A stretch of DNA of 64,000 nt from Seleniivibrio woodruffii (GTDB lineage Bacteria > Chrysiogenota > Deferribacteres > Deferribacterales > Geovibrionaceae), in the NCBI RefSeq assembly GCF_029267515.1, contig NZ_JAJUIS010000004.1, forward strand, positions 124,001 through 188,000, read 5' to 3'. The stretch's first letter is position 1. Every line of letters starts with the position of its first letter. The translations under genes and the position numbers were made by a program. The notes beneath the pieces are model-generated. The model was not told the DNA's origin. It ran no database searches and worked only from the letters and a program-made list of their open reading frames with translations. Below are positions 38,102-46,602 of this stretch, in pieces.

Positions 38102-38336
38102 CCGTTTCCATCCTGTCCATCTCGTCAGCAAGCTCGGAGAGCGCCTCAAGGGTCTTTATAGCCTCTTCCTCGTCCATCTTCGCAAGCGCCATGCCTGCGT
38201 GCACCATAACCCAGTCGCCTATGACGACCTCGTCTGGCAGCATCATCGTAGACACCTCGCGTTTAGTGCCCGCTATGTCCACCACAGCGGAGTATTCATC
38301 CATTGTTACTATCTTTCCGGGAAATCCAAGGCACAT
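38088..38336 (-). CDS. hypC: [NiFe]-hydrogenase maturation chaperone HypC
   Basis: The 82-residue protein has the diagnostic N-terminus MCLGFPGKI with C2 as the iron-binding residue, and a helical C-terminus. GGAGGGG precedes the ATG. First gene of the hypC-hypD-hflX unit; no hypA, B, E or F in the window. Confidence 0.95.
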   Translation of the reverse strand: MCLGFPGKIVTMDEYSAVVDIAGTKREVSTMMLPDEVVIGDWVMVHAGMALAKMDEEEAIKTLEALSELADEMDRMETDEAR

Positions 38337-38359
38337 AGTCCCCCTCCTTAAAAAAAATC

Positions 38360-38420
38360 AGACTGCCCCGTCGCAATGTTCCTCGCAGAGACGTCTTTGC
38401 GAGTGAAGCGAAGCAATCTC
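38360..38420. repeat. Palindromic intergenic repeat
   Basis: It opens with GACTGCC, has CTCGCAGAGACGTC at the centre and closes with GAAGCAATCTC. It lies between hypC and the rhomboid gene. Confidence 0.7.
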
Positions 38421-38423
38421 ATA

Positions 38424-39104
38424 TTATATTCTGTAATATCTTCTATGCGGCGTACCGCTTAAACCTCTGTGTATCAGTGCGGCAACAACCCCTGCGGCAA
38501 ATCCGCCGATGTGCGCAAGAAAAGCCACGCCGGAACCGCTGCCCAGCACTCCGAGAAACTGCATCCCAAGCCACAGAAGCAGGTATATCACCGCCGGAAT
38601 ATCCATTATGCGGATGAAAAACGGCAGCAGGAAAAGCGTCCGCACCTGCGACTGGGGAAAATATATGAGATATGCGCCCATAACGCCCGCCAGCGCACCG
38701 CTTGCTCCAACCATAGGTATCTGCGAAGCGGTATCGGAAAGTACCTGAACACCGGCTGCACACAAACCGAACACAAAATACATGACGGCAAAGCCGAAAT
38801 GCCCCATCCGCTCTTCGACATTGTCGCCAAAGATGAACAGGAAATACATGTTGCCAAGGATGTGCATAAAACCGCCGTGCATAAACATATGGGCTATCAG
38901 CGGAGTCACCTTTTCAGAGAACGGCAGAACCTCGGACGGCATAAAAAGATTGCGGGCTATCAATCCGTATTCCATGACATACTGGTTAGGATGCGGGTTC
39001 ACACCCATGTACATCATCCAGAAAACAACCACGTTTATCAGTATTATACCCCATGTTACGACGGGGTATATTCCTGTTTTAAAGGAATCTGACAGTGGAA
39101 ACAA
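38424..39104 (-). CDS. Rhomboid-family intramembrane serine protease
   Basis: The 226-residue membrane protein has about six helices. The catalytic serine is S135 in GASGALAG and the histidine H198 in AHIGGFAAG; the conserved HMFMHGGFMHILGNM loop precedes them. The start is TTG, preceded by AGGTG. It lies 11 bases after yedF on the same strand. Substrate unknown. Confidence 0.92.
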   Translation of the reverse strand: MFPLSDSFKTGIYPVVTWGIILINVVVFWMMYMGVNPHPNQYVMEYGLIARNLFMPSEVLPFSEKVTPLIAHMFMHGGFMHILGNMYFLFIFGDNVEERMGHFGFAVMYFVFGLCAAGVQVLSDTASQIPMVGASGALAGVMGAYLIYFPQSQVRTLFLLPFFIRIMDIPAVIYLLLWLGMQFLGVLGSGSGVAFLAHIGGFAAGVVAALIHRGLSGTPHRRYYRI

Positions 39105-39115
39105 TTTGGCACCTG

Positions 39116-39697
39116 TTAAAGTCTTATAATTTTGTCCGCAGCAAAAAGCCTGTTGGCAACTGTAAGCGCGTCCGTCACTTTGCCCGCTTTCAGCTCGTCC
39201 ACCAGATTAAAATAGTTAAGACAGGCTCCGCACGCAAGGACTTCCACACCAAATGACTCAAGCTCTTTCACCATTTCAGCAGTCTCAAGATTGAGAGTTA
39301 CCATGCGAACACTGTTATTGACGAATATTACAGTTTTCGGGAGCGGATTTACATGTTTCAGATTGCCGATGAAGCCTTTCATGAGCATCTTACCAAGCTC
39401 CTGCTCCTCGCTGCCGACACATTCTCCTGTTATAAAGACCACTGCATTGGCAGAACTTTCCGGTTGTTTTTCAGCAATGGCGCAGTCGTAGCCTTTCGCC
39501 GCGTCTATCTGGTAACAGCCGCCTTCAATCTCCTTGACAGAGACCGTACATCCGTTAGCCTCGCAAAAATTCTTCACGTTTATGCACGAGCCTTTGTTGT
39601 CCACGGTTATGGACACAACGCCCTCGGTTATTTTGTCAAGCTCCGCTTTCATGAGCAGAACGGGTTGGGGACATGCCATCCCTCTGGCATTTATCAT
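39116..39697 (-). CDS. yedF: YedF-type sulfurtransferase-like protein (TusA + DsrE domains)
   Basis: I choose the ATG 39697, with GGAGG just before it; it gives 193 residues. The N-terminal TusA/SirA domain has the CPxP motif at residues 9-12 (ACPQPVLLMK). The C-terminal DsrE-like domain has VVFITGECVGS and LACGACLNYF. Proteins with this two-domain layout are often linked to selenium metabolism; no other selenium genes are seen here. It is 12 bases after the triheme cytochrome gene. Confidence 0.88.
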   Translation of the reverse strand: MINARGMACPQPVLLMKAELDKITEGVVSITVDNKGSCINVKNFCEANGCTVSVKEIEGGCYQIDAAKGYDCAIAEKQPESSANAVVFITGECVGSEEQELGKMLMKGFIGNLKHVNPLPKTVIFVNNSVRMVTLNLETAEMVKELESFGVEVLACGACLNYFNLVDELKAGKVTDALTVANRLFAADKIIRL

Positions 39698-39708
39698 ATT
39701 TTCCTCCA

Positions 39709-40068
39709 TTACCATTTTACGGGTTTTGTGTGACAGGCGGTACAAAGTGTGCTGTCCGGCACTTTTGCTGTTTTTCTTATTTTGTCATGGCAGGTGAAGC
39801 ACATACCCTCTTTTGTCTTTTTAATGGGTTCGTTCTCTTTAACTCCGCCCTCATGGCAGGCTCCACATTCCAGTTTCGCTTCGAAGTGCAGTCTGTGATA
39901 AGCCTTTAATGAGCTGTTCTCTTCCGCCTGTTTGTCAAATTTATCCAGCAGTCTGTATTTGTTGCCTTCATACAGCAGGCTGAAACTCCATGCCGCTATG
40001 AAAACTATCACTATAGACAAAAGACTGCGGATAAGTACCTTTTTGACGTTCTTTTCCTGTGCGCTCAT
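39709..40068 (-). CDS. Membrane-anchored triheme cytochrome c
   Basis: The start is placed at ATG 40068, behind GGGGAGA; 119 residues. One N-terminal helix (about 12-32) anchors it, followed by three CxxCH heme motifs at 68-72, 90-94 and 109-113. A lone conserved HFEAKLECGACH suggests a bis-His arrangement as in cytochrome c7-like modules. It is probably a periplasmic electron carrier on the inner membrane, upstream of yedF and the rhomboid gene. Confidence 0.88.
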   Translation of the reverse strand: MSAQEKNVKKVLIRSLLSIVIVFIAAWSFSLLYEGNKYRLLDKFDKQAEENSSLKAYHRLHFEAKLECGACHEGGVKENEPIKKTKEGMCFTCHDKIRKTAKVPDSTLCTACHTKPVKW

Positions 40069-40249
40069 CGATTCTCCCCTATGCAATGAATATCTACAGT
40101 TATAATCAATCGCAGTGGGAAAATCCATTAAAGAATGAATGAAGACATTATAATTGGTGATTTGATAAGTGTTAACAAGCTATTGGTTTGCTTTTTAGAA
40201 GCGAGCAGTTCAAGGCGTTTGTTCTCCTGAATTTTGGTGGTTAGATGCA

Positions 40250-40352
40250 AGTTATACAAGGAAGAACGAGAGAGAGGGCTGCGAGCATACAAACAAGTAT
40301 GTGAGCAGTTCCGAGCGAGAACTGACGACGTAGAGCGCTGCATATAAGCGCC
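40250..40352. repeat. Dispersed hairpin repeat, copy C
   Basis: The order is CAAGGAAG, GAGAGGGCTGCGAGC, ATACAAACAAGTAT, GTGAGCAGTTCCGAGCGAG, AACTGACG and GCATATAAGCGCC. It is close to copy A. The wider gap 40069-40353 has no other feature. Confidence 0.65.
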
Positions 40353-40384
40353 CAAAAAAAAAGGGGCGGTTTTGAGCCGCCCCT
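40353..40384 (-). terminator. Terminator after the 11-heme cytochrome gene
   Basis: The stem AGGGGCGG / CCGCCCCT is followed on the minus strand by nine T residues. Confidence 0.9.
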
Positions 40385-40390
40385 CGGTGA

Positions 40391-41878
40391 TTACTTCTTA
40401 TGGCAAGTGTTACAGGAAGTCTTAACTTTCTTCTCTTTGTGACACTTGATGCAAAGCTCGTCGTGGAAGACGTTTTTGGAACCTTTAACTTCTTTCACTT
40501 CAAACTTCAGAACACCGGGTTCAGAGTGACATTCCGCACATGCTACCCTTTCAGCGTGACCTTTGTGGTCGAAGATAACGGGTGCTTTTGTGGGTGCCGG
40601 AACGTGGCGCTCTGCAAGATTTATGGTTTCAGAACCTTCGAGCATAGCCATATCTTCTGCAGTGTTAACGGGACCAGCGGGTTTTGCTTCCTCTTTTGGT
40701 TCCTCGTGTTTTTTCTGCTGTGCATGTTCCTCAACCTTTTCAACGGGCGGAGTCCATGTGTCGATGGCTGTTGCAAGTTCTGCAACCTTGTCAAACATCA
40801 TATCGAAGTATTCGGGGTTGTGAACGCCTTTTGATCCGTCGTTCTCCAGAATACGGAGGATGTTTTTCATTTCATTGAAGAGTGCAAGTTTGGCTGCGGG
40901 CATACCCCTTCTCTGACCTGCATATTTGTCGCGAGTGGACTGAGCTTTCGCCAGTTTCTGCATATATGCGGACTGTGTCTCCTTCATGATGTCACTGTAG
41001 CTGGCATCGTGACATGAGGCGCATTTTTCAGGAGTGGGTTTGGAGAACGCATCGTCGTGGCAGTCTGAACACTGAAGGTCTGCCATGTACCATGCGTCGC
41101 CTTTAACAGATTTGGAATATGTACCCTGCTGAACGCCTTTCTGCATAGTGTGGCACACTGCACAGTTATCGTTTGCGGGAACTTTCGCAACGTTTCTGTT
41201 TTCATCGTGACATTTGAAGCAGGTTTCCATTTTGGGTTTGTGGTTCTTAACGCCCGCGTGTCCAATGCCAAGGTGACAGTCGAAGCAGGTTACGCCTGCT
41301 TTGTAGTGTTTAAGGTGATCGGGGTTAACTCCGATGGGACCTTCTTTCATTATATCGGGTCTACCGAATTTTTCGCGGTATTCCGGATTCACAACATCGT
41401 CAATCGGTCTGAATTCGCCCAGAACCTTGATCATAGTGTTGCGTCTGATTTTTCTGTTGAAATCGTCAGAGTGGCAGAAAACGCATGAATCCAGAGATGC
41501 GGCATGTGCAGCAGCTTTAGGATCGGTACCGAATTCTGTCAGATGCTTGATGACATCTTCTTCAGACGTAAAGATTTCGTGATAAAGGCTTCTCATACCG
41601 GCAACAACGTGGGCGTCTAAATAGCCCTGAATGCCGGGTGCGCCGTGACAGTCGAGACAGCCGACGCCGGCCTCGCTGTGGATACCTTTTCTGAAGGAAT
41701 AGTACTCGCCTCTTACCTCGACAGCCTCTTTCGGGTGGCAGGTTTTGCAGAACTCAGGCTTGCTTGTCGCATGCATCATCTGCAATGAGCCGTAACCGCC
41801 GACCGCGATTATCACTGCCAATATCAAGGTAAAGATGAGAGGATCTTTCCTGCTAAACTCTTTCAGCTTTTGCCACAT
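40391..41878 (-). CDS. Undecaheme (11 CxxCH) membrane-anchored cytochrome c
   Basis: The 495-residue protein has an N-terminal helix at about 13-33 and 11 CxxCH motifs. The first (FCKTCHPKE) right after the helix resembles NapC/NrfH-type quinol-oxidising cytochromes. Hemes 1-8 fill the first 290 residues. A heme-free helical stretch with DGSKGVHNPEY follows, like the C-terminal helices of NrfA/octaheme cytochromes, then a Pro/Glu/Lys linker and three more hemes. It probably moves electrons from the quinone pool to a periplasmic acceptor. GGGGG precedes the ATG. Monocistronic. Confidence 0.9.
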   Translation of the reverse strand: MWQKLKEFSRKDPLIFTLILAVIIAVGGYGSLQMMHATSKPEFCKTCHPKEAVEVRGEYYSFRKGIHSEAGVGCLDCHGAPGIQGYLDAHVVAGMRSLYHEIFTSEEDVIKHLTEFGTDPKAAAHAASLDSCVFCHSDDFNRKIRRNTMIKVLGEFRPIDDVVNPEYREKFGRPDIMKEGPIGVNPDHLKHYKAGVTCFDCHLGIGHAGVKNHKPKMETCFKCHDENRNVAKVPANDNCAVCHTMQKGVQQGTYSKSVKGDAWYMADLQCSDCHDDAFSKPTPEKCASCHDASYSDIMKETQSAYMQKLAKAQSTRDKYAGQRRGMPAAKLALFNEMKNILRILENDGSKGVHNPEYFDMMFDKVAELATAIDTWTPPVEKVEEHAQQKKHEEPKEEAKPAGPVNTAEDMAMLEGSETINLAERHVPAPTKAPVIFDHKGHAERVACAECHSEPGVLKFEVKEVKGSKNVFHDELCIKCHKEKKVKTSCNTCHKK

Positions 41879-41903
41879 GGCAACCCCCTAGATAAAGCCG
41901 AAA

Positions 41904-41930
41904 GGGCGGACACCCGTTAAATGTCCGCCC
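41904..41930 (-). terminator. Hairpin after atpE
   Basis: The stem GGGCGGACA / TGTCCGCCC has a 9-base loop and a modest T-rich tail on the minus strand. Confidence 0.6.
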
Positions 41931-41947
41931 CATCATTATTTTTGATA

Positions 41948-42265
41948 TTAAGCAACGAAAAGAAGGATAAGAGCTACAACAAGTGCATAGATAGCAAGTG
42001 ATTCGATCAGTGCAAGACCGATGATCATTGTTGTAGAGATTTTACCAGCAGCGCTGGGGTTTCTGGAGATACCTTCAACAGCACCTTTGATAGCGTTACC
42101 CTGACCGATACCGGTACCGAGAGCTGCAACACCGATAGCAAGACCTGCACCGATGTATTTTGCCCATGAAGCGTCTGCAACAGCACCTGCTTCAGCTGCG
42201 GAAGCTACGCCTGCAACTGCGAAAAGTGCAGCAACAGAAAGAACGATTCTTACAAGTTTAGACAT
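41948..42265 (-). CDS. atpE: F0F1 ATP synthase c subunit
   Basis: The 105-residue protein has the two-helix hairpin with RNP turn ([11 protein letters not shown]) and the ion-carrying glutamate E88. It also has an N-terminal signal-like extension of about 23 residues ending near ASA. Q55, E88, S89 and Y93 align with the sodium ligands Q32, E65, S66 and Y70 of the Ilyobacter c ring, while the T67 position is leucine. Sodium or mixed coupling is therefore possible. AGGA precedes the ATG. Last gene of the hemL-atpZ-atpI-atpB-atpE unit. Confidence 0.97.
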   Translation of the reverse strand: MSKLVRIVLSVAALFAVAGVASAAEAGAVADASWAKYIGAGLAIGVAALGTGIGQGNAIKGAVEGISRNPSAAGKISTTMIIGLALIESLAIYALVVALILLFVA

Positions 42266-42291
42266 TTTGTCCTCCGTGTTAATTATATCTC

Positions 42292-42966
42292 TTAGTGTGC
42301 TTCTTCAAGTGCACCACTGATATAGATCATTGAAAGCATCATAAATACATACGCCTGAAGCAGTCCTGTGAAGATGCCCAGAAAGAACATGGGCAGCGGA
42401 ACAAGGAAAGGAACAAGCATGAACAGGATGATGATAACGAGGTCTTCACCGAAGATGTTACCAAAAAGCCTCATGGACAGAGAAAGGGGTCTTGCGAGGT
42501 GCCCGATAAGCTCGATGATGAGCATCAGAGGCGCAAGCCACGAAACCGGTCCGAGGAAATGTTTAATGTAGTGGGAACCATGGGTCTTTATACCTATGTA
42601 CTGGTATAAAACAAAAACAACCAGTGCGGGAGCAACGGTTGAGTTAAGGTTTGAAGTTGGTGCAAGGAAACCGGGAATCAGACCAAGCAGGTTTGAAAAT
42701 GCCACATAAAGACCGATACCGAAGATAACCGGAATGTAAGGTCTTCCGTGGTGTCCCATAACGTCGTCGCACATTCCGTAGATAGCTTTGACCAGAAGCT
42801 CAACGGCGTTCTGACCTCTGCCTGGAACTTCGGCCTTCGCACGCAGTGCAAAACCGCCCAGCGCAAGACAGACGAGCACAACGATGAACGTCATGACAAC
42901 GTGCCAGTAGGTATGGGAAAAGCCCATGCCGAAGAGCATGGATACATTAAGCGGGTGTTCCATCAT
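42292..42966 (-). CDS. atpB: F0F1 ATP synthase a subunit
   Basis: The 224-residue membrane protein has the essential stator arginine in the helix [16 protein letters not shown] and forms the ion half-channels against the c ring. Length fits the family. Two adjacent ATG codons (42966 and 42963) follow GGGGAAGA, so the start is uncertain by one codon. It overlaps the atpI stop by 20 bases. Confidence 0.96.
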   Translation of the reverse strand: MMEHPLNVSMLFGMGFSHTYWHVVMTFIVVLVCLALGGFALRAKAEVPGRGQNAVELLVKAIYGMCDDVMGHHGRPYIPVIFGIGLYVAFSNLLGLIPGFLAPTSNLNSTVAPALVVFVLYQYIGIKTHGSHYIKHFLGPVSWLAPLMLIIELIGHLARPLSLSMRLFGNIFGEDLVIIILFMLVPFLVPLPMFFLGIFTGLLQAYVFMMLSMIYISGALEEAH

Positions 42967-43315
42967 TCTTCCCCTTTAAATTGTTATATATCGCAACAAT
43001 CGGCACACACACGGGCAGGATAGTAAGCCCGACCAGCATACCTGTAACGTTTAATTCAAGCGGTACTATGCAGTACCATGCAAAAAAACCGGAAACCAGC
43101 AGCCTGAACATTCCCCAGAGAACCATCAGACCCGCCCTGCCCTCGTCAACAACTTTCCGCACGCCCTTAGAAAGGTAGCGGAAGTTTACGGCACCCAGCA
43201 GAAAACCCGCCGCTATACCGTTACAAAACGCAGGTTCAAATACAAACGTGAATACTGTATACAATATTCCGCAAAAAATCAATGACAGAATTAATATTTT
43301 ATTTTCTATCTTCAT
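42947..43315 (-). CDS. atpI: ATP synthase I (AtpI-like) protein
   Basis: The 122-residue protein has four predicted membrane helices and the genomic position of AtpI, which helps assemble the c ring. Overlaps of 17 bases with atpZ and 20 bases with atpB show tight coupling. Sequence conservation in the family is low, so position is the main evidence. Confidence 0.8.
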   Translation of the reverse strand: MKIENKILILSLIFCGILYTVFTFVFEPAFCNGIAAGFLLGAVNFRYLSKGVRKVVDEGRAGLMVLWGMFRLLVSGFFAWYCIVPLELNVTGMLVGLTILPVCVPIVAIYNNLKGKNDGTPA

Positions 43316-43541
43316 CGTCTAACAAGTCTGTTTTTTTCAGAAAGTAAACCATGTTTTTAAATCCAGCTATTATCCCGCATATGAGAAAAAGCAGAAAAAG
43401 CCATGGCTTTGTGCCGAATGTTTTGTCCAGCCACCAGCCCATGGCGCCGCCTATGATAACCGAGAACGCCAGAGATGTTCCCACCGAACTGGCGTTCGCC
43501 ATTCTTTTTACAAACTTGTCTACCTCTCTTTTCTGCACCAT
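43299..43541 (-). CDS. atpZ: AtpZ/AtpI family small membrane protein
   Basis: The 80-residue protein has two helices and the GGAMGWWLDKTFGTKPWLFLLFLICGIIAGFKNM segment (shown in parts: GWWLDK, GFKNM) typical of AtpZ, which works with AtpI in F0 assembly or divalent cation transport. It starts 15 bases after hemL. Confidence 0.83.
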   Translation of the reverse strand: MVQKREVDKFVKRMANASSVGTSLAFSVIIGGAMGWWLDKTFGTKPWLFLLFLICGIIAGFKNMVYFLKKTDLLDDEDRK

Positions 43542-43556
43542 TATTATTACGCCGTT

Positions 43557-44822
43557 CTACAGAGCTTTGAGACTTTCAAAGTGTGCTTTCGCCGTCTTTT
43601 CAAGGTCAGCCTCAGTGTGCGCAGAAGAGACGAACATCGCCTCAAACTGGCTGGGCGCAAGGTTGATGCCGCGGTTGAGCATTTCGTGGAAGAATTTAGC
43701 ATATTTGCCGGTGTCAGACTTCATTGCATCCTGAAAGCTGTCAACACGCCCCTCTGTGAAGAACATGCAAGCCATGGATTCAACGCGGTTGAAGGCATAG
43801 TTCAGTCCGAGTTTTTTACAGTTGTCAGCCATTGCATCGTAAAGAATATCAGACTTTGCTTTCAGATTCTTATAGAAATCCGGTTCGGAAAGTTTTTTAA
43901 GCATCGCTATCCCTGCCGCAGTGGCAAGGGGGTTGCCGGACAGAGTTCCAGCCTGATAAACGGGACCGATAGGGGACATCATGGACATTATCTCGCGCTT
44001 TCCGCCGAAAGCACCTACGGGTAGCCCGCCGCCGATTATCTTGCCCATTGTGGTGATGTCGGGCATCACGCCGTAATATTCCTGTGCGCCGCCTTTAGCG
44101 ATGCGGAAACCGGTGATGACCTCATCGAAAAGCAGAACTATTCCGTCGCTGTCGCAAGCCTTGCGAAGATCCGCGAGAAAACCGTCTTTCGGCAGAACAA
44201 GTCCCATGTTGCCTGCAACGGGTTCCACAAGGAGACATGCTATCTGCCCTTTGTTCTCTGATATCAGCTTTTTAACAGATTCAATATCGTTGTACTGAGC
44301 TATAAGTGTGTGTTTCGCGAAATCTTCCGGAACACCTGGGCTTGATGGCTGGTTAAATGTCAGAAGTCCGCTGCCGGATTTAACAAGCAGGCTGTCGGAG
44401 TGACCGTGGTAGCAGCCTTCAAATTTGATTATCTTATCGCGTTTTGTGTAGGCACGGGCAAGGCGGATGGCGCTCATGAGCGCTTCCGTGCCGGAGCTCA
44501 CCAGACGAACCATCTCAACGGAAGGCACCATGCCGCAGATGAGCTTAGCAATGTCCAGTTCCGCCTTTGTGGGTGCACCGAAACTTGTGCCGAGTTCAGC
44601 GGCGTGCCTGACCTCGTTTATGATATCGTCGTCTGCGTGACCTGTTATCATGGGTCCCCAGGAGCAGACATAATCTATGTATTCTTTTCCGTCTTCACTG
44701 TAGATTTTAGAACCTTTCGCGCTCCTAACAATAACAGGGTCGCCGCCCACGGAGCCGTAGGCACGCACAGGGCTGTTAACTCCGCCCGGAATAAATTTTT
44801 TGGATTCTTCGAAGATATTCAT
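43557..44822 (-). CDS. hemL: Glutamate-1-semialdehyde 2,1-aminomutase
   Basis: I choose the ATG 44822 (MNIFEESKKFIPGGVNSPVR) with GGGAG before it; it gives 421 residues, the normal size. This PLP enzyme makes 5-aminolevulinate, the heme precursor. Motifs include GTEALMSAIRLAR, ECYHGHSD-like EGCYHGHSD, LLFDEVITGFR, and the PLP lysine in MGKIIGGGLPVGAFGG. It is the first gene of a unit with the F0 genes and has a clear promoter. Heme supply suits the cytochrome-rich neighbourhood. Confidence 0.96.
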   Translation of the reverse strand: MNIFEESKKFIPGGVNSPVRAYGSVGGDPVIVRSAKGSKIYSEDGKEYIDYVCSWGPMITGHADDDIINEVRHAAELGTSFGAPTKAELDIAKLICGMVPSVEMVRLVSSGTEALMSAIRLARAYTKRDKIIKFEGCYHGHSDSLLVKSGSGLLTFNQPSSPGVPEDFAKHTLIAQYNDIESVKKLISENKGQIACLLVEPVAGNMGLVLPKDGFLADLRKACDSDGIVLLFDEVITGFRIAKGGAQEYYGVMPDITTMGKIIGGGLPVGAFGGKREIMSMMSPIGPVYQAGTLSGNPLATAAGIAMLKKLSEPDFYKNLKAKSDILYDAMADNCKKLGLNYAFNRVESMACMFFTEGRVDSFQDAMKSDTGKYAKFFHEMLNRGINLAPSQFEAMFVSSAHTEADLEKTAKAHFESLKAL

Positions 44823-44850
44823 CGTCATCTCCCGAAATATATTTGTGCAG

Positions 44851-44879
44851 ATAATACAAGATATGGGTGCGTCTCTCAA
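44851..44879 (-). promoter_or_regulatory. hemL promoter
   Basis: TTGAGA (44879-44874) and TATTAT (44856-44851) are 17 bases apart on the minus strand. A decayed copy of this promoter and leader occurs at 49277-49332. Confidence 0.65.
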
Positions 44880-44888
44880 CTGTTAACT

Positions 44889-45157
44889 TATACAGCCACG
44901 CATTTTAATCACTCCAATTGATTTACCCGTCTGAGATATAATAAAACAATTAAACTTCCAGTTGAATAAAACAGGATATAGTTAGCATTTAAATCACCAT
45001 GTTTTCACATGTATAAAAAAATTTAAACCTTTTAATATAAGACAAATAGACTGCCAACGATTAAAAAGATATGCGATTCGTGTTGCGCGCCTAATGAACC
45101 ATGGTAATATTCATCCACAGGGTGATATCTTATTTTTTTCTTATTGGAGGCTCCTGC
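44889..45157 (+). promoter_or_regulatory. Upstream region of the hydrogenase-chemoreceptor unit
   Basis: The region is AT-rich. Possible -35/-10 boxes are TTGCGC (45083-45088) and TAATAT (45105-45110) with 16 bases between them; a TATAAT at 44937-44942 lacks a -35 partner. The leader ends with TTGGAGG before the ATG at 45158. No sigma-54 site was seen. Confidence 0.35.
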
Positions 45158-46591
45158 ATGTCTAAAACCATCGCAATCGAGCCGCTGACACGGATTGAAG
45201 GACATCTCAAGGTTGAAACACACACCGACAGCCAAAGGGTGACCGATGCCTTTATCAGCGGACAGATGTATCGCGGCTTTGAAAAATTCCTTGAAAACAG
45301 ACATCCGGTTGACGCGGCGAGAATAGCCCAGAGAGTTTGCGGCGTGTGCCACGAGGTTCACGGCGTTGCGTCTATTATTGCGCTTGAAGATCTTTACAAC
45401 AACCCCTCTCCCCGAAACGGACATATCCTGAGGGACATGATTCTTGGTCTGCACCTTATCACAGACCATTTTCTTCATTTTTATACTCTTTGCGTACCTG
45501 ACTTTGTAGATTTCACGCAGATACTTAACTATAACGGCGGGGACACGGAGATTCTGGCGCTCAAAAACTGGGTTTCAAAGACCAAGCCACAGTTCGTTCT
45601 CAAGCGCAACGCGGGAAACTATATAACCCACACCTCCACGGCACTCGGCATCGTTGCAAACTATTTTCAGGCGCTGAAGATACGCAGCATGGGAGCTTCC
45701 GGCATGGCGATAATCGGCGCGAAGGCTCCTTTCTCCCATGCGGTTCTGCCCGGCGGCATAACGACGGACATAACGCCGGATAAGCTGATGTATTATCACA
45801 ACGTTCTTGAAAAGGTGAAACACTTCACCGTCAACTGTTACATCCCCGACGTTATGGCGGTTGCGAAGCATTTCAAGGAATATTTCAACATAGGGGTAAG
45901 CTACGGCAACTTCTACTCAAATAAAACGTTCACAGCGCTGGGTAAACCGATATTCGAGAGCGGAGTCATCTTAAACGGCAAAAGGGAAGCCTTTTCCATG
46001 GCTAACGTTAAGGAATATCTCGATACCTCATTTTACGACGGAAGCGGAAATCCGAACCCGAAAAAGAAAAACGCTTACAGTTGGACAAAATCGCCCAGAT
46101 ATAAAGGCGAACCTGTGGAGGTAGGACCTCTGGCAAGACTGATAATAGGTAACAACAGCTATTTCAGCGGCATGATGAAAAAGCTCGGCGCACCCGTCAA
46201 GTCTTCCACCATGGCGCGCCACGTCGCGCGGGCTGCTGAAACCAGGATACTCCTCGACCATATGTACAATCTTCTGGATTCATATCGTTTCGGCGAACCG
46301 ACCATAAGGCAGGTGGACTTCGCCAGAAAGGTCAGCGGAAAGGGCATAGGGCTTTCTCTTGCGGCACGCGGAGACCTTATCCACCAAATCGAAGCGTCGA
46401 ACGGTAAAATAACCAGATATAACATGATTGTGCCGAGCACATGGAATTTCGGTCCCGCGGCAAACGGCAAACGGGGTGTTGTGGAACAGTCCCTCGTCGG
46501 AACGCCGGTTGCATACAGCTCCGAAAACTCCATCGAAGTGGGCAGGGTGATAAGAAGCTATGACCCCTGCACAGCCTGTTCCGTGCATTAA
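45158..46591 (+). CDS. [NiFe] hydrogenase large subunit without C-terminal extension
   Basis: The start ATG 45158 follows TTGGAGG; 477 residues. L1 is RIEGHLKVE at 12-20, with L2 cysteines C61 and C64 in RVCGVCHEVHG. The second pair is C471 and C474 in DPCTACSVH, and the stop codon follows H477 directly. Standard large subunits have 15 or so extra residues after this histidine, cut off during maturation. Their absence is known from sensory (regulatory) hydrogenases. It is the first gene of the unit, before the small subunit, the reverse of the usual order. It would be carried to the periplasm with the Tat-tagged small subunit. Confidence 0.96.
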   Translation: MSKTIAIEPLTRIEGHLKVETHTDSQRVTDAFISGQMYRGFEKFLENRHPVDAARIAQRVCGVCHEVHGVASIIALEDLYNNPSPRNGHILRDMILGLHLITDHFLHFYTLCVPDFVDFTQILNYNGGDTEILALKNWVSKTKPQFVLKRNAGNYITHTSTALGIVANYFQALKIRSMGASGMAIIGAKAPFSHAVLPGGITTDITPDKLMYYHNVLEKVKHFTVNCYIPDVMAVAKHFKEYFNIGVSYGNFYSNKTFTALGKPIFESGVILNGKREAFSMANVKEYLDTSFYDGSGNPNPKKKNAYSWTKSPRYKGEPVEVGPLARLIIGNNSYFSGMMKKLGAPVKSSTMARHVARAAETRILLDHMYNLLDSYRFGEPTIRQVDFARKVSGKGIGLSLAARGDLIHQIEASNGKITRYNMIVPSTWNFGPAANGKRGVVEQSLVGTPVAYSSENSIEVGRVIRSYDPCTACSVH

Positions 46592-46602
46592 GGGGGCGCA
46601 TC

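Noticed and set aside
38088-38149. Longer hypD start at 38149
   Set aside because: The extra 16 residues lie within hypC and do not match HypD; MKLVEGF is the natural N-terminus.
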